From Neocallimastix lanati (nom. inval.) (lineage: Eukaryota; Neocallimastigomycota; Neocallimastigomycetes; Neocallimastigales; Neocallimastigaceae): 12,500 bases of DNA. Position numbers and translations under genes: made by a program. This document shows, one piece after another, positions 10,198 through 12,500 of the stretch. The notes under the pieces were generated by a model that ran no database searches, was not told the DNA's origin, and saw nothing but the letters and a program-made list of their open reading frames with translations. The first letter of the stretch is position 1. Each line of letters starts with the position of its first letter. The DNA lies in NCBI GenBank assembly GCA_016946835.1, contig JACVTC010000085.1, forward strand, positions 820,001 through 832,500, given 5' to 3'.

Positions 10198-11220
10198 TTA
10201 ATTATTATTGATTTCAACATTATTTTCATTATTTTCTTCATCTTCATCCTCTTCTTCGTCATCATGATATGAACCTTGAGATTTATATTTCTCAATTTTA
10301 ATTAAAATTTCTGTTTTATTTCTAGGATCATTTTTTAATAATATTTCTAAAGCTTCATTAAATTCATAATATACAGCTTCCTCGTAAAATTTATCTTTAA
10401 TTATTAGAGTTGTTACTTTATCGATTTTTTCTTGAATTTCTTTTGTGGTTAAAGCTTCTTTATTTTTATAAGATAAAAGAAATTTCAATACAAATTCATT
10501 ACTATAAATATAATGAGTAAAAATAGTATTTATAAATTCAGTTATTGGCTGATCGGTATATGGATAATTTTTTATTAAAAATGAAATAAATGTAATAATA
10601 AGTTCAGTATTAATTCCGCTATTTAGTAAATACTTCAAATTTTTAATCTCCAGTAAGTCTAAATAAAATAAATAATATAGTATATCTCCATCACTATAAT
10701 TAATATCAGCATTATGTTTTATTAGTAAATCTGCTATATGATAATTATTACTAAAAATTGCAGAAAATAATGGTGTTCTTTTCAAAACATTTATTTTTGG
10801 ATTACATATTGTGTAATTAAAATTTTGATATTGACATTCCTCAATAATAAAATTTATCATTTCTAAAGAAACATTGTTATCAATAGAAGAAAGTAATATG
10901 TCAAAATCTCTAGTGTTATATTCTTTAAGTTTAATATTATTTTCCATTATGTAAAAATTAAGTATTTTAGGATCATTTTTTTTAATAATATCAATAATGT
11001 TTTTTCGTTTTTCACCAACAAATTTCATGAAAAATAAACTTACATCTGGTGAAGATTTACTTTTAATTATCTTTTTAATTACTTTTTTATTTTTTTTAAT
11101 TATTTCATAAAATTTATTCAATGATATATTATTTTTTTTAAAATATTCTTTTATTTCTTTTACGTCATTTCGTTTAATTATATCTATAAAAAGTTCATTT
11201 TTATCATTAATTGTATCCAT
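10198..11220 (-). CDS. Ankyrin-repeat-type protein, 340 residues
   Basis: Ankyrin repeats are helix-pair scaffolds for protein binding; no partner or pathway can be read from this sequence. The clearest repeat is at residues about 148-175 (RTPLFSAIFSNNYHIADLLI, then KHNADINYSDG), with the usual TPLF, hydrophobic LLI and NADIN positions. A weaker unit follows at about 180-205 (LEIKNLKYLLNSGINTELI). Residues 1-145 show regular helical spacing that fits degenerate repeats (DIIKRNDVKEIKEYFKKNN; DIIKKNDPKILNFYIMENN). The C-terminus is strongly acidic (DDEEEDEDEEN) and then Asn-rich. There is no signal peptide or clear membrane segment. The ATG is firm because TAA lies in frame two codons upstream. 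Divergent proteins of this style are numerous in anaerobic gut fungi, which is part of the taxonomic guess. Confidence 0.85.
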   Translation of the reverse strand: MDTINDKNELFIDIIKRNDVKEIKEYFKKNNISLNKFYEIIKKNKKVIKKIIKSKSSPDVSLFFMKFVGEKRKNIIDIIKKNDPKILNFYIMENNIKLKEYNTRDFDILLSSIDNNVSLEMINFIIEECQYQNFNYTICNPKINVLKRTPLFSAIFSNNYHIADLLIKHNADINYSDGDILYYLFYLDLLEIKNLKYLLNSGINTELIITFISFLIKNYPYTDQPITEFINTIFTHYIYSNEFVLKFLLSYKNKEALTTKEIQEKIDKVTTLIIKDKFYEEAVYYEFNEALEILLKNDPRNKTEILIKIEKYKSQGSYHDDEEEDEDEENNENNVEINNN

Positions 11221-11225
11221 GTTTG

Positions 11226-11254
11226 CTTATTATAATTATTATTATTATTATTAC

Positions 11255-11351
<97 letters not shown>

Positions 11352-11359
11352 TGTTGTTG

Positions 11360-11397
<38 letters not shown>

Positions 11398-11421
11398 AAT
11401 TCTTTAAATTCTATCACTTAC
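11226..11421 (-). other. Probable 5'-UTR intron of the ankyrin gene (196 bp)
   Basis: A perfect donor GTAAGT (11421-11416) follows CCT, and an acceptor ATAATAAG ends at 11226, five bases before the ATG at 11220. The AAT array fills most of the interval. Splicing would remove the array from the mRNA and leave the coding region unchanged. The short upstream frame from ATG 11457 ends exactly at the donor, but it joins to a frame that does not match the ankyrin protein, so a coding first exon is not supported. Confidence 0.45.
11237..11396. repeat. (TTA)n array with a TTG block
   Basis: About 160 bp of TTA/ATT trinucleotides with occasional TAC steps and a short (TTG)4 block near 11351-11363. 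It can be read as poly-Asn on one strand or poly-Ile on the other, but both are repeat artefacts because no coding sequence attaches in frame. It lies inside the proposed 5'-UTR intron. Confidence 0.95.
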
Positions 11422-12347
11422 AGGTATTATAATATATTTACTATGAAATTTCAACATATATATAATATAGAAATAAATATATAGAAATATGCAATTAAAT
11501 AATTTAATATTAATTAAATTAATAATAGAATAAAATATATATTTAATAAATATTAATTTTTATGTCATGTTTATATTATTTAAGATATTTTTTATTTCAA
11601 TCTAAAAAAGTTTTTCTAATACACATGTTAATAAATTTATTTATTTATTTATTTATTTATTTACTTATTTACTTATTTATTTTATTATATATCTTTTTAT
11701 ATTAAAATAAATAACCCAACTAATACACTCGTAACTTAAAATAAACTTTAATTATTATTAGTATAATAATTCATTTAAAAAATTATAAAGAAAAGAGACC
11801 AAAGAGTTTAACATCTTATATTTTCATTTATTTATATCATGAATTATAATTAAATATATAATTTTTACGATATCAAGATTAATCTTTGAAAATATATAAG
11901 AAATATAGTAATCAAAAGTCACCAGAAGAAATTATATAAAATATGAGGATTTAGTGAATATCATTAAAAAAATATATATATATAAGATATATAAAGATAA
12001 TGTATATTTATACTTTTTGAAATATAAATATTTTTTTTTATTCACTTTACAGAATATATATATTATTACATTTATATTTTATTTTTAAATATTATTTTAT
12101 ATACATTTTATAATCTTTTATATATATAATATTTTTCTTTTTTATTATTTTACTTTATTTTTTCTTATTTTGTTAATCTTTTATTAAATTTTTTTTTTCT
12201 TATATTTCTTATTAATATAAATAATGTACCATTTTATGATATTTAAAATATATATAAATACATATGTATATTTATATTATATATTAATTTAATTTCATAT
12301 TTAACAAATTTATAAATATATAAAGAAATTTAAATAAATTTTACAAC
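11422..12347. other. AT-rich intergenic spacer upstream of the ankyrin gene
   Basis: No gene is supported. It includes the TTTA tetranucleotide array at 11637-11681 and A/T and TA runs. Between about 11700 and 11960 the composition is a little more mixed (for example ACCCAACTAATACACTCG and AGAGACCAAAGAG), which could be promoter or leader sequence of the ankyrin gene. No frame of useful length is present and no specific element can be named. Confidence 0.6.
11637..11681. repeat. (TTTA)n microsatellite with TTAC variants
   Basis: About eleven copies of a four-base TTTA unit; two or three of the later copies read TTAC. It lies in the spacer and is not coding. Confidence 0.93.
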
Positions 12348-12500
12348 TCATTCTGCTATTTTAGATGTTGCTTTTATATCAAATATATCATCATTATTAG
12401 ATTTTATAAATGTTTCATTAGTATAATATTTGCTAGTATTATTATTAGAAATTTCTGAATTATGATTCATATTTGAATATTCATTTCGTGAAGTTAGTGA
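12348..12500 (-). CDS. C-terminal end of an Asn/Ser-rich protein, cut by window edge
   Basis: The minus strand is open from the window edge to a TGA at 12350-12348 and encodes 50 residues: SLTSRNEYSNMNHNSEISNN, a short Asn/Ser/Tyr stretch, then DDIFDIKATSKIAE at the end. The composition is clearly more complex than the flanking AT runs and uses the same kind of codons as the other two genes, which supports a real coding end. No domain can be seen in this piece, and the start lies outside the window. It would share the minus strand with the ankyrin gene, about 0.9-1.1 kb upstream of it. Confidence 0.6.
   Translation of the reverse strand, partial: SLTSRNEYSNMNHNSEISNNNTSKYYTNETFIKSNNDDIFDIKATSKIAE

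Noticed and set aside
11184-11432. Poly-Asn and poly-Ile frames on opposite strands
   Set aside because: Both are readings of the same AAT/TTA array, and the Asn frame enters the ankyrin gene out of frame.
11422-11457. A coding first exon of the ankyrin gene (ATG to the GTAAGT donor, 12 codons)
   Set aside because: Its phase does not match the ankyrin frame after the acceptor at 11226, and a TAA stands in frame just upstream of ATG 11220. It could at most be an upstream ORF.

Overview
The window looks like nuclear DNA of a very AT-rich eukaryote. Coding stretches are islands of mixed codons in long runs of A/T homopolymers, TA dinucleotide tracts and (TAA)n or (TTTA)n microsatellites. The proteins carry Asn, Ser and Gln runs, and introns start with GTATGT, GTAATT or GTAAGT and end in AG. 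The best fit is an anaerobic gut fungus (Neocallimastigomycota). This rests on the AT-extreme spacers, the Arf-exchange factor and the ankyrin-type protein. Dictyostelium or another AT-rich protist is not excluded. Nothing bacterial or viral is visible (no operons, Shine-Dalgarno sites or CRISPR arrays).

Layout: 1-2053 is AT-rich spacer with a (TAA)n array and a 53-56 bp tandem duplication. 2054-7131 (minus) holds three long open segments that I read as one gene of three exons (7131-6778, 6276-4848, 4455-2054). It encodes a Sec7-domain Arf guanine-nucleotide exchange factor of about 1394 residues. Both introns have consensus-like ends and matching phases, and the second and third open segments run past the positions where naive ORF calls would start them. 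7198-9132 is spacer. 9133-9643 (plus) is a coding-like but interrupted stretch, probably a decayed gene of unknown family. 9644-10197 is low-complexity spacer. 10198-11220 (minus) encodes a 340-residue ankyrin-type protein, preceded by a probable 5'-UTR intron that contains a 160 bp AAT array. 11422-12347 is spacer. 12348-12500 (minus) is the C-terminal end of an Asn/Ser-rich protein cut by the window edge.

The intact genes all lie on the minus strand, separated by spacers of roughly 1-3 kb, and nothing suggests that they act in one pathway. The Arf-GEF is expected to act at membranes in vesicle traffic or actin control. Its notable parts are a PH-like segment in front of a divergent Sec7 domain, a beta-rich region behind it, and a long disordered N-terminus with several copies of a basic motif of the form QRxxAIxTLxRRV, three of them followed by Ser-Pro-Thr. 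That motif family and the interrupted gene at 9133-9643 are the two things most worth a second look.
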